Shown: piece after piece, positions 1 through 5,113 of the stretch
Position numbering within the stretch: position 1 is the stretch's first letter
How the letters are laid out: every line of letters begins with the position of its first letter
Assembly: GCA_934621485.1 (NCBI GenBank)
Contig: CAKTUS010000120.1
Span: 1-5,962 of the forward strand
DNA length: 5,962 nucleotides
Direction of reading: 5' to 3'
Source of the DNA: an uncultured Clostridia bacterium
GTDB lineage: Bacteria; Bacillota; Clostridia; Christensenellales; Aristaeellaceae
Position numbers and translations under genes: made by a program
Notes under the pieces: generated by a model
The model's database searches: none
The model's input: the letters and a program-made list of their open reading frames with translations, nothing else
What the model was told of the DNA's origin: nothing

Positions 1-44
1 CCTAAAACCCCGGCAGGAGGCACTGCCTCCTGCACCTCCGCTTT
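1..44 (+). repeat. R1 intergenic repeat, copy 1 (right part only)
   Basis: The window opens inside this repeat, at CCTAAAACCCC. The core contains a hairpin with 9-bp arms GCAGGAGGC (13-21) and GCCTCCTGC (25-33) around a 3-base loop. The same core occurs at 1971-2015 and 2229-2273 with a few changes (ACT loop here, AGC there). The left half expected from copy 3 (TTAGGGGC hairpin arm and the sequence before it) lies outside the window. It is non-coding and its function is unknown. Confidence 0.85.
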
Positions 45-60
45 GTCAGCAACCTGTGCA

Positions 61-148
61 TTGCGCAGCAAGGCTTTCCTTACGCTCTTTGCCGCCGGCG
101 AGCCGCAGACGAGCAGGCAAAGAGCGCTTCTCGTCAAAAAAGCTCGCC
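61..148 (-). repeat. Inverted intergenic element, copy A
   Basis: Read on the minus strand, this stretch matches 2035-2123 on the plus strand. The best part (61-120 against 2063-2123) aligns over about 60 bases with roughly eight substitutions and one single-base gap by eye. The match weakens but continues into the left arm of the 132-169 hairpin. In both places the element sits directly after an R1 core, but in opposite orientation. It has no coding frame of its own. It may be a decayed mobile repeat or a recombined part of a larger R1 unit. Confidence 0.6.
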
Positions 149-169
149 AGACGGCGAGCTTTTTTGACG
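132..169. terminator. Perfect 17-bp hairpin, probable bidirectional terminator
   Basis: The arms at 132-148 and 153-169 are exact reverse complements around the loop AGAC. Each strand reads GGCGAGC followed by TTTTTT in its 3' arm, so both strands look like an intrinsic terminator with the U-run inside the stem. No gene ends just upstream in the window, so it would serve a gene to the left of the window, or it is a repeat-borne structure. A related hairpin lies at 2492-2529. Confidence 0.6.
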
Positions 170-320
170 GCCTGACGACGGCTGCTAACGGCCGTTGCCT
201 CCGCCGGATGCACGCTTCTCCTCACCCCACGGCCAGCGTCGGAGGAGCCGGCGGACGCAAACGCCCTAGCCACCACGATGCTTGCGCGTCGATCCGCCAT
301 TCTTTTTTCAACGTTCCGGG

Positions 321-349
321 CCGCCGGATTTGCAAATTCGGCGGTTTTT
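321..349 (+). terminator. Intrinsic terminator or attenuator before the cupin gene
   Basis: CCGCCGGATTT (321-331) pairs with AAATTCGGCGG (334-344), with one G-U pair, and is followed at once by TTTTT (345-349). This is a textbook plus-strand terminator shape. It may end a transcript from the left. It could also attenuate the cupin-ldhA unit if transcription starts further upstream. Confidence 0.6.
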
Positions 350-358
350 CTATATCAT
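330..358 (+). promoter_or_regulatory. Possible sigma-A promoter for cupin-ldhA
   Basis: TTGCAA (330-335) and TATCAT (353-358) are separated by 17 bases and would place a start near 365, giving a leader of about 50 bases. The -35 box lies inside the terminator hairpin arms, so hairpin and promoter share bases. The boxes are imperfect, so this is a candidate only. Confidence 0.35.
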
Positions 359-415
359 AAAGAGGCACACTGTTTTCTGTACAGCGCAAGCAGCAATGAT
401 GGGAGGAATCTGGTT

Positions 416-748
416 ATGGAAGGCAAGCTGAAAAACATTGCCAAGTCGGAAGTCATGGTACTCAAGGAACTGGTGGCCTATCAGAACGGCCAAATCGTCA
501 GCAAAACCCTGGCCCAGAACGATGCGGTCAGCATCACGCTTTTTTCCTTTGACAAGGGCGAGGAAATCAGCACCCATGCCTCCGGCGGCGACGCCTTTGT
601 TACCTGCCTGGACGGCGCGGGCCAAATCACCATTGACGGAAAGGAATATGAGCTGCACGAGGGCCAGTCCATTGTGATGCCAGCGGGCCATCCTCACGCG
701 GTGCTTGGCAAGGACAGGTTTAAGATGTTGCTGGTGGTGGTATTCTAA
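416..748 (+). CDS. Small single-domain cupin protein
   Basis: This 110-residue protein is a single cupin barrel, probably cytoplasmic, since there is no signal peptide or membrane segment. The start at 416 is preceded by GGGAGG (401-406) at good spacing. An in-frame ATG at 278 lacks such a site and would run the protein through the terminator hairpin. Cupin motif 1 spans about residues 48-67 (GEEISTHASGGDAFV, then G67) and keeps only H54: the second His is S56 and the Glu is A60. Motif 2 (residues 83-94, MPAGHPH) keeps P89, G91 and H94. The metal site is therefore reduced. Similar small cupins are common in Clostridia and mostly have no assigned reaction, so I give no specific function. The gene lies 30 bases before ldhA on the same strand, so the two are probably co-transcribed. 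Family call is firm; role unknown. Confidence 0.88.
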   Translation: MEGKLKNIAKSEVMVLKELVAYQNGQIVSKTLAQNDAVSITLFSFDKGEEISTHASGGDAFVTCLDGAGQITIDGKEYELHEGQSIVMPAGHPHAVLGKDRFKMLLVVVF

Positions 749-778
749 AGGCCAAGAAAGCAGCAGGAGGGAGCCGGC

Positions 779-1804
779 ATGGATATCGCATTTTTCGACG
801 CAAAACCCTACGACCGTCCCGCCTTTGAGCGTTATGGCGCAGAAGGCGGCCTACACTTCAAATTTTTGGAGGCCAAACTGAACCAGGATACCGTGGAGCT
901 GGCCCGGAGCCATGCAGGCGTATGCGTGTTTGTAAACGACGTGGTGGATGCGTTGGTGATTGACCGGCTGTACGATTTGGGCGTGCGGGCGATTGCGCTG
1001 CGCTGCGCCGGTTTTAACAACGTGGACGTGCGCCACGCCTTTGGCAAGCTGCACGTGATGCGGGTGCCGGCCTATTCGCCCTACGCCGTAGCAGAGCATG
1101 CCATGGCCATGCTGCTCACCTCCATTCGCCGGATTCACAAGGCGTACATCCGCACCCGGGATTTCAATTTCAGCCTGAACGGACTAACCGGCTTTGACCT
1201 GCACGGCAAAACCGTGGGCGTCATTGGCACCGGGCGCATCGGGCGCGCGTTTATCGACATTTGCCGCGGCTTTGGCATGAAGGTCATCGCCTATGATAAG
1301 TTTCCCGCCGAAGAAATCGACTACGTAAGCCTGCCCCAGCTATACGCTCAAAGCGATATCCTTTCCCTGCACTGTCCCCTGACCGAGGATACCTATCATC
1401 TGATTGATGACAGCGCCATTTCTCAAATGAAAAAAGGCGCGGTGCTTATCAACACATCCCGCGGCGCGCTCATCGACGCGGAAGCCCTGCTGGAAGGCAT
1501 CAAAGCCCGCCGAATCGGCGCGGCCTGCCTGGACGTATACGAGGAGGAAAGCGATATCTTCTTTGAGGATTTCTCCGGCCACATTGTGGAGGATGATGTT
1601 CTGGCCAGGCTGATTTCCATGCCCAATGTGATTGTCACATCTCATCAGGCATTTCTGACCCAGGAGGCGCTGGACAGCATTGCCGCCACCACGGTGGAGA
1701 ACCTGCGCACGTTTTTCAGGGAAGGAACCTGTCCCAATGAGTTGTGCTATCACTGCGGCCGGGTGGATGAATGCCGCAAGCATCGCTTGGAAAAGTGCTT
1801 TTAG
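779..1804 (+). CDS. ldhA: D-lactate dehydrogenase (NAD-dependent, LdhA type)
   Basis: This enzyme reduces pyruvate to D-lactate with NADH in the cytoplasm, regenerating NAD+ in fermentation. The start at 779 follows AGGAGG (765-770) with 8 bases between. The 341-residue protein has the D-2-hydroxyacid dehydrogenase fold. The nucleotide site is GTGRIG (150-155), with D173 after the second strand as expected for NAD. The catalytic residues are R228 (NTSRG), E257 (DVYEEE) and H289 (TSHQAF), with the same spacing as the Lactobacillus D-LDH triad. Stretches such as ALRCAGFNNVD (73-83), the RTRDFNFSLNGLTGF region (125-139) and HQAFLTQEAL match E. coli LdhA closely, which supports lactate rather than another 2-hydroxyacid. 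E. coli LdhA ends at about TCPNELV; here the protein continues after NEL (residue 322) with 19 residues carrying C323, C326, C332 and C340, plus C318 just before. It is probably co-transcribed with the cupin gene. No clear terminator follows directly. Confidence 0.93.
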   Translation: MDIAFFDAKPYDRPAFERYGAEGGLHFKFLEAKLNQDTVELARSHAGVCVFVNDVVDALVIDRLYDLGVRAIALRCAGFNNVDVRHAFGKLHVMRVPAYSPYAVAEHAMAMLLTSIRRIHKAYIRTRDFNFSLNGLTGFDLHGKTVGVIGTGRIGRAFIDICRGFGMKVIAYDKFPAEEIDYVSLPQLYAQSDILSLHCPLTEDTYHLIDDSAISQMKKGAVLINTSRGALIDAEALLEGIKARRIGAACLDVYEEESDIFFEDFSGHIVEDDVLARLISMPNVIVTSHQAFLTQEALDSIAATTVENLRTFFREGTCPNELCYHCGRVDECRKHRLEKCF

Positions 1805-1877
1805 CTTGCCGGGCGGCATGAGCCTGGCGCCAGCCTGTCAAAAAGGAAATCAGAGGGCCTGCCGCTGAGCAGAGACC

Positions 1878-2015
1878 TCAAAAAACCTGTATGAGCGTGT
1901 GTGCCCGCGAATATCGCTACGCGGTTTCACGGAAAAAAGCGTTTCGGCGCATGGCACAGGGGCTTCGCTCTAAAACCCCGGCAGGAGGCAGCGCCTCCTG
2001 CGCCTCCACTTTTTC
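1878..2015 (+). repeat. R1 intergenic repeat, copy 2
   Basis: It starts with TCAAAAAACCTG, passes through a diverged middle part, and ends with a core (1971-2015) identical over 45 bases to 2229-2273. The left hairpin arm pair has decayed (AGGGGCTTCGCTCT at 1958-1971 against AGGGGCTCCGCCCCT in copy 3). The core hairpin arms GCAGGAGGC and GCCTCCTGC are intact. Confidence 0.8.
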
Positions 2016-2034
2016 GACTGTCTGGGAACCTGAC

Positions 2035-2123
2035 GGCGGCCTTTTCTGCCGAAAGGCGCATTTTGCCTATTCGCCTGCGTCTCACCGGGCGGCAAAGTGC
2101 GTAAGGAAAACCTTTCTGCGCAA
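2035..2123 (+). repeat. Inverted intergenic element, copy B
   Basis: This is the reverse-oriented partner of 61-148. The best-conserved part includes GGCGGCAAAG near 2088-2097 and CTGCGCAA ending at 2123. It lies between R1 copies 2 and 3. In place of the 17-bp perfect hairpin of copy A it has a diverged sequence (GGCGGCCTTTTCTGCC), so the terminator-like structure is lost here. Confidence 0.6.
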
Positions 2124-2134
2124 GGCTCAGGCCA

Positions 2135-2282
2135 TCGAAAAACCCTCTACGAGAGCGTGCGTCCGTGCACACGGCTACGTTGGTTCGCGGGGAAGGGGCT
2201 GCGGCATGAAGCTTAGGGGCTCCGCCCCTAAAACCCCGGCAGGAGGCAGCGCCTCCTGCGCCTCCACTTTTTCAGCAACCTG
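2135..2282 (+). repeat. R1 intergenic repeat, copy 3 (most complete)
   Basis: This is the most complete copy. It runs from TCGAAAAACC through GGCTACG and GGGGCTGCGGCAT to two hairpins. The first is TTAGGGGC (2213-2220) with GCCCCTAA (2224-2231) around TCC. The second is GCAGGAGGC (2239-2247) with GCCTCCTGC (2251-2259) around AGC. It ends with CACTTTTTCAGCAACCTG. The start of copy 4 (5930-5962) matches 2186-2218 at 27 of 33 positions. Confidence 0.82.
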
Positions 2283-2342
2283 AGCTTTTCTGCGCAAGGC
2301 TTTCGAGCCTGCGACGTACACGCCGCCGGGTTCGAAATGAAA

Positions 2343-2366
2343 ATCGGAGGGCCGAGGCCCTCCGAT
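2343..2366 (-). terminator. GC-rich hairpin with minus-strand U-run
   Basis: ATCGGAGGGCC (2343-2353) pairs exactly with GGCCCTCCGAT (2356-2366), with only two bases between, so the real loop is probably four. On the minus strand the stem is followed by TTTCATTTC, so it could act as a second terminator for the ABC operon or be a repeat-family structure. Confidence 0.45.
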
Positions 2367-2391
2367 ACCATCCAGGGTTTTTCGGGGAGTT

Positions 2392-2417
2392 GTCAGAGGG
2401 GCCGCAGCCCCTCTGAC
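2392..2417. repeat. GC-rich hairpin, 11-bp perfect arms
   Basis: GTCAGAGGGGC (2392-2402) pairs with GCCCCTCTGAC (2407-2417) around the loop CGCA. Neither strand has a proper U-run after it, so it is not a standard terminator. It is similar in design to the AGGGGC/GCCCCT hairpin of R1 copy 3. Confidence 0.6.
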
Positions 2418-2491
2418 TGGATTCGTATCGACCGGCTTTGCCGTTCTGGCGGGGAGTTTTCAACTTTGCCGAAAATATTCCTACAGTCCTT

Positions 2492-2529
2492 CGTCAGAAA
2501 AGCTCGTCGTCAGACGAGCTTTTTGGACG
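2492..2529 (-). terminator. Intrinsic terminator of the ABC operon
   Basis: AAAAGCTCGTC (2498-2508) pairs with GACGAGCTTTT (2513-2523) around GTCA, and the outer CGTC/GACG arms extend it past one mismatch. On the minus strand the GC-rich stem ends in TTTTCTG, 46 bases past the permease stop. On the plus strand it ends in TTTTT, so it may also stop transcripts from ldhA. It is a variant of the 132-169 hairpin. Confidence 0.7.
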
Positions 2530-2534
2530 GCCCC

Positions 2535-2556
2535 GGGCCTACCATGCGGCAGGCCC
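2535..2556. other. Hairpin in the permease 3' untranslated region
   Basis: GGGCCTACC (2535-2543) and GGCAGGCCC (2548-2556) form a 9-bp stem with one A-C mismatch as plus-strand RNA and one G-U pair as minus-strand RNA. On the plus strand it is followed by TTCTTGTTTCTTTTC, which could help end transcripts coming from ldhA. Confidence 0.35.
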
Positions 2557-2574
2557 TTCTTGTTTCTTTTCTCC

Positions 2575-4170
2575 TTACAGCGCCGCAAAAATCCGCGCGC
2601 CTCTGCGGCGCAGCCAGCTCAGGCAAGCCGCTCCAAGCAGCAGGGTAAGCGCCGTGCAAAGCCCCAGATAGATTTTGGCATCAACGGCATTTCGCAGCGC
2701 ATAATACAGTGCGCCCAGGGCAATCACATAGACCCAGCCGCCCAGCATACCCAGCACAACGCCCGCGCTTTGCTTCACCACAGCCGTTTCACTGGTCCAG
2801 TGCAAATTGGGCGCTTTCAGGTTGATAACCAAGCCCAGGCAGCCGCACAGCCCGCACATTGCCTGCGGCAAAATCACAAGCCACACGGCCGTCAGCGCCG
2901 TAGGCTGCAACACGTACAGCAGCGCCAGGCTGCCAAGCAGGGCAGGCACGCCGGTCATCATCCAGGACAGCTTCAGCTTGGCCTGAAGCACCTGCCAGGG
3001 CGTTACCGGCAGGCTTTGCGCCAGCCACAGGCTTTTGCCCTCCAAAGAAACCGAGGGAGCCGTCAGGTCGTTCATGGCCACCGTCAGGCACAGCACGGCG
3101 CAGGCCAGCATTTCCAGCAAGGACGGCGAAAGAAACGCCTGCACCGGAGTCAGCAAGGCAAGCCATTCCCGTCCCTTGATGAACAGCGCCGCCGCCAAAA
3201 GCGTCATAAACAGCGACCCAAGCGAGCAGTTCAGCATATACGTGGCGCTGGACAGGTAGCGCCGCCATTCCCGGCTCATCAGCGCTCCGGAAACGCTTTT
3301 CACTTTCATGGGTTTGCGGCGGTATTCCCTGCGGCCCGTTCCACGGCTGCCTGTGGCCAGCTTCAAAAAGCTGCGGGACATCACCGCGCACACCAGGGCA
3401 AATACGCCCAGAATCACCGCGGCCGCCTTCAGCAGCGCCAGGCCGTCTCCCGCGCCGGCACAGCCGAACAAGTACAGCGGATACGCCCCGCCCCTGAGCA
3501 TTTCACCGTAGAACGCGGCGTTATTCACCAGGGTTTCCAGCAGTTCCTGAAACCGGAAGCACACGGAATAATACAGTCCCATGAAAACCACCGATACCAG
3601 CACCGTGAGCAGGCTTTTGTTTTTCAGGCGGCTGTTCATCCGCGCCACCACCCAGCCAAGGCCGCAGGACAGGCACAGCACCACAATACTCAATAGCAGG
3701 GCTGCCGCCAGGGCGCACAGCACGCCGCCCAGTCCCGGTTTTTGCGCAATGAAGTACACCGCCAGCGCAGGAACCAGCACAACGCCGCTGTACATTAAAT
3801 CCATCAGATACACGCCCAGCAGCCGGGCGACCAGAATCTTGGGCACCGGAATGGGCAGGGACAACAGCAAATCGTTATCCTTTGCCTGATACAGGCTGGA
3901 AAAGGTGTTAAACACGCTGCCAAGCACGCCCAGCAGCAACGCCAGCATGCTCATAATGAGAAAATACAGCCAGGACAGCCCGGCGTCAAAAAGAGGCCTT
4001 AGCGCCCAGCCCATGCCAAAGAACATGGCCGCCAGCATCAGCATCAGCAGGCCGAACATCCCAATCATTCCGATGGCGGCCGCCCGGGAACGGGCTTTGC
4101 CGGTCTTGCGGTTGCTGAAAAAGCTCTGGTTCAATTCCAGCAACTGTTTTTTCAGAAGGGTTTTCATCAT
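2575..4170 (-). CDS. ABC-2-type transporter permease
   Basis: This is the membrane subunit of an ABC transporter, working with the ATPase encoded just upstream. The 531-residue protein has about 12 predicted membrane segments (roughly 32-54, 65-87, 120-142, 147-169, 186-206, 247-266, 311-331, 346-366, 404-424, 427-448, 466-489, 500-520). The basic loop at 270-305 divides it into two six-segment halves. Each half has a related cytoplasmic motif: KDNDLLLSLPIP (97-108) and EGKSLWLAQSLPVT (377-390), each followed by a region like ILVARL or VLQAKL. This suggests an internal duplication. The start at 4170 has GGAGG 10 bases upstream and overlaps the ATPase stop as ATGA, so translation is probably coupled. 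A second ATG follows directly but is further from the site. Such permeases of about 530 residues paired with EcsA-like ATPases are common in Clostridia; the substrate is not known and cannot be read from the sequence. No solute-binding protein is nearby, so export is more likely than import. Confidence 0.85.
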   Translation of the reverse strand: MMKTLLKKQLLELNQSFFSNRKTGKARSRAAAIGMIGMFGLLMLMLAAMFFGMGWALRPLFDAGLSWLYFLIMSMLALLLGVLGSVFNTFSSLYQAKDNDLLLSLPIPVPKILVARLLGVYLMDLMYSGVVLVPALAVYFIAQKPGLGGVLCALAAALLLSIVVLCLSCGLGWVVARMNSRLKNKSLLTVLVSVVFMGLYYSVCFRFQELLETLVNNAAFYGEMLRGGAYPLYLFGCAGAGDGLALLKAAAVILGVFALVCAVMSRSFLKLATGSRGTGRREYRRKPMKVKSVSGALMSREWRRYLSSATYMLNCSLGSLFMTLLAAALFIKGREWLALLTPVQAFLSPSLLEMLACAVLCLTVAMNDLTAPSVSLEGKSLWLAQSLPVTPWQVLQAKLKLSWMMTGVPALLGSLALLYVLQPTALTAVWLVILPQAMCGLCGCLGLVINLKAPNLHWTSETAVVKQSAGVVLGMLGGWVYVIALGALYYALRNAVDAKIYLGLCTALTLLLGAACLSWLRRRGARIFAAL

Positions 4171-4883
4171 TCTTTCTTTTCCTCCACAAGCTCCAGGAAT
4201 ACTTCCTCCAGCGATGCGTCGCCGCGCACCCCTTCCATATCGCCGGAGCGAATCAGCTTGCCGCCGCGAATAATCGCCACCTTATCGCACAGCTTTTCCG
4301 CCACCTCCAGCACGTGCGTGGAGAAGAAAATGGCCCCGCCCTGGTCGCACAGCTGGCGCATCATGCCCTTGAGCACGTGAGCCGCCTGCGGATCCAGGCC
4401 CACGAAGGGTTCGTCCATCAAAATCAGCTTGGGTTGATGAATCCAGGCGGCAATAATGGCCAGTTTCTGCTTCATGCCGTGGGAATAGGCGGAAATGGGC
4501 TGGGCCAAATCCGCAGTCAATTCAAACGTTTCGGCGTATTGGGCAATGCGCGTCTCCCGGTCCGCCTTGCTTACGGCAAACACGTCCGCAATGAAGTTCA
4601 AGAACTGGATGCCGCTCATGTATTCGTACAAATCCGGGTTATCCGGAATATAGGCCATTTGCCGTTTGCAGCCCAGGGGATTTTCCTTGATAGACAAACC
4701 GCCAACGGTAATCTGGCCCTCGTCAAAGGGCAAAATACCCGCGCAGGCTTTCAGCGTAGTGGTTTTGCCAGCGCCATTATGGCCGATGAAGCCGTAAATT
4801 TCTCCGGGCGCGATATGCAGGCTAAGCTGGTCCACCGCTTTTTTCCCATCATAGGATTTGGTCAAGTTTTGAATGTTCAGCAT
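4167..4883 (-). CDS. ABC transporter ATP-binding protein (EcsA-like)
   Basis: This 238-residue cytoplasmic ATPase powers the permease encoded next to it. Walker A is GHNGAGKTT (34-42). The signature is YSHGMKQK (133-140), a common variant of LSGGQ in this subgroup. Walker B is LILMDEP (153-159) with catalytic E158, then the D-loop GLDP (162-165), and the switch histidine is H190 (STH). At the Q-loop position the text is YIPDNPDLY (78-86), with no glutamine, as in EcsA-type proteins that read YIPE. I chose the start at 4883 because AAGGAG lies 8 bases upstream and the domain begins at once with LNIQNLTKSY. An upstream in-frame ATG at 4970 would add 29 residues unlike the family and overlaps the likely promoter. 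The last bases overlap the permease start. It is probably the first gene of a two-gene operon. Confidence 0.92.
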   Translation of the reverse strand: MLNIQNLTKSYDGKKAVDQLSLHIAPGEIYGFIGHNGAGKTTTLKACAGILPFDEGQITVGGLSIKENPLGCKRQMAYIPDNPDLYEYMSGIQFLNFIADVFAVSKADRETRIAQYAETFELTADLAQPISAYSHGMKQKLAIIAAWIHQPKLILMDEPFVGLDPQAAHVLKGMMRQLCDQGGAIFFSTHVLEVAEKLCDKVAIIRGGKLIRSGDMEGVRGDASLEEVFLELVEEKKE

Positions 4884-4922
4884 GTTTTCGTCTCCTTCTG
4901 CTGGAATCGGGGGGATAAACGC

Positions 4923-4940
4923 GCCCAACCGGCGTTGGGC
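4923..4940 (-). other. Small hairpin in the ABC operon leader
   Basis: GCCCAAC (4923-4929) and GTTGGGC (4934-4940) form a perfect 7-bp stem with a 4-base loop, about 40 bases before the ATPase start. It has no U-run on the minus strand. It may simply be a leader structure. Confidence 0.4.
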
Positions 4941-4952
4941 TTTGGTTCTTTT

Positions 4953-4984
4953 ATCATATACCACATTCACCCACCGGAGCGCAA
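4953..4984 (-). promoter_or_regulatory. Possible promoter of the ABC operon
   Basis: On the minus strand the AT-rich block GGTATATGATAA contains TATATG (4960-4955) or TATGAT (4958-4953) as a -10 box, with TG just before as in extended -10 promoters. A weak -35, TTGCGC (4984-4979), lies 18 bases from TATATG. The placement in the divergent gap fits, but the boxes are weak. Confidence 0.35.
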
Positions 4985-5023
4985 TGCCAACCGTTCACGC
5001 CATACAAAGCGCCGTGGCATTGC
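4981..5023. promoter_or_regulatory. 9-bp inverted repeat in the divergent promoter region
   Basis: GCAATGCCA (4981-4989) and TGGCATTGC (5015-5023) are exact reverse complements, 25 bases apart. The left arm touches the possible ABC promoter and the right arm lies about 30 bases before the udk -35 box. It could be a paired binding site for a regulator of either unit, or chance. Confidence 0.3.
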
Positions 5024-5055
5024 CGCAAAAAATGCGCGGAAATGTCATCTTTCGC

Positions 5056-5084
5056 TTGACAGCGACAGCATGGTTTGGTATCGT
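5056..5084 (+). promoter_or_regulatory. Sigma-A promoter of udk
   Basis: TTGACA (5056-5061) is a perfect -35 box. TATCGT (5079-5084) follows after exactly 17 bases as the -10 box. The start would be near 5091, giving a leader of about 23 bases that holds the ribosome binding site. This also argues against a translation start at 5075, which lies between the boxes. Confidence 0.65.
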
Positions 5085-5113
5085 TAAACAAAACGTCGAA
5101 AGGGCGGTTTGAT

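Larger units (their letters stand above)
1..415. other. Gene-free region upstream of the cupin gene
   Basis: I see no credible gene here. Both strands have open frames, but none has a ribosome binding site or recognisable protein, and they run through repeats and hairpins. From left to right it holds the right part of an R1 repeat, an element that recurs inverted near 2035-2123, a 17-bp perfect hairpin (132-169), a GC-rich stretch with an imperfect inverted pair TCCGCCGG/CCGGCGGA (200-207 and 248-255), then a terminator and a possible promoter just before the cupin gene. Confidence 0.7.
1805..2574. other. 770-base convergent gene-free region rich in repeats
   Basis: This lies between the 3' ends of ldhA and the ABC permease gene. 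It contains a CTGGCGCCAG palindrome near 1830, R1 copies 2 and 3, an inverted element between them, two GC-rich hairpins (2343-2366 and 2392-2417), and terminator-type hairpins at 2492-2529 and 2535-2556. Several open frames cross it, the longest plus-strand one at 1891-2283. They lack ribosome binding sites, encode arginine- and cysteine-rich low-complexity text, and include two copies of the same repeat, so I do not call them genes. Confidence 0.75.

Noticed and set aside
43..360. Open frame of 105 codons at the left end
   Set aside because: It crosses the 17-bp hairpin and the terminator at 321-349, has no ribosome binding site, and resembles no protein I know.
278..415. Extended start for the cupin protein at 278
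   Set aside because: The extra 46 residues pass through the terminator and do not look like cupin sequence. The ATG at 416 has a strong GGGAGG site.
1971..2273. CRISPR-like repeats
   Set aside because: There are only a few copies with irregular spacing and related, not unique, sequences between them, and no cas gene is present.
1891..2283. Open frame of 130 codons in the convergent gap
   Set aside because: It reads twice through the same non-coding R1 core, has no ribosome binding site, and looks like low-complexity Arg/Cys/Ser text.
2560..3696. Long plus-strand open frame of 378 codons opposite the permease
   Set aside because: It is the complement of a well-supported permease gene, is rich in Gln, His and Arg, and has no ribosome binding site or recognisable domain.
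4884..4970. Extended start for the ABC ATPase at 4970
   Set aside because: The added 29 residues are unlike the family and overlap the likely promoter. The ATG at 4883 has AAGGAG at correct spacing.
4314..5087. Plus-strand open frame of 257 codons opposite the ABC ATPase
   Set aside because: It lies antisense to a gene with complete ATPase motifs and runs into the udk promoter. It has no features of its own.
5074..5091. Rex-like site (TTGGTA, then TTAAACAA) before udk
   Set aside because: The halves are poorly symmetric and the gene is not a usual redox target, so the likeness is probably chance.
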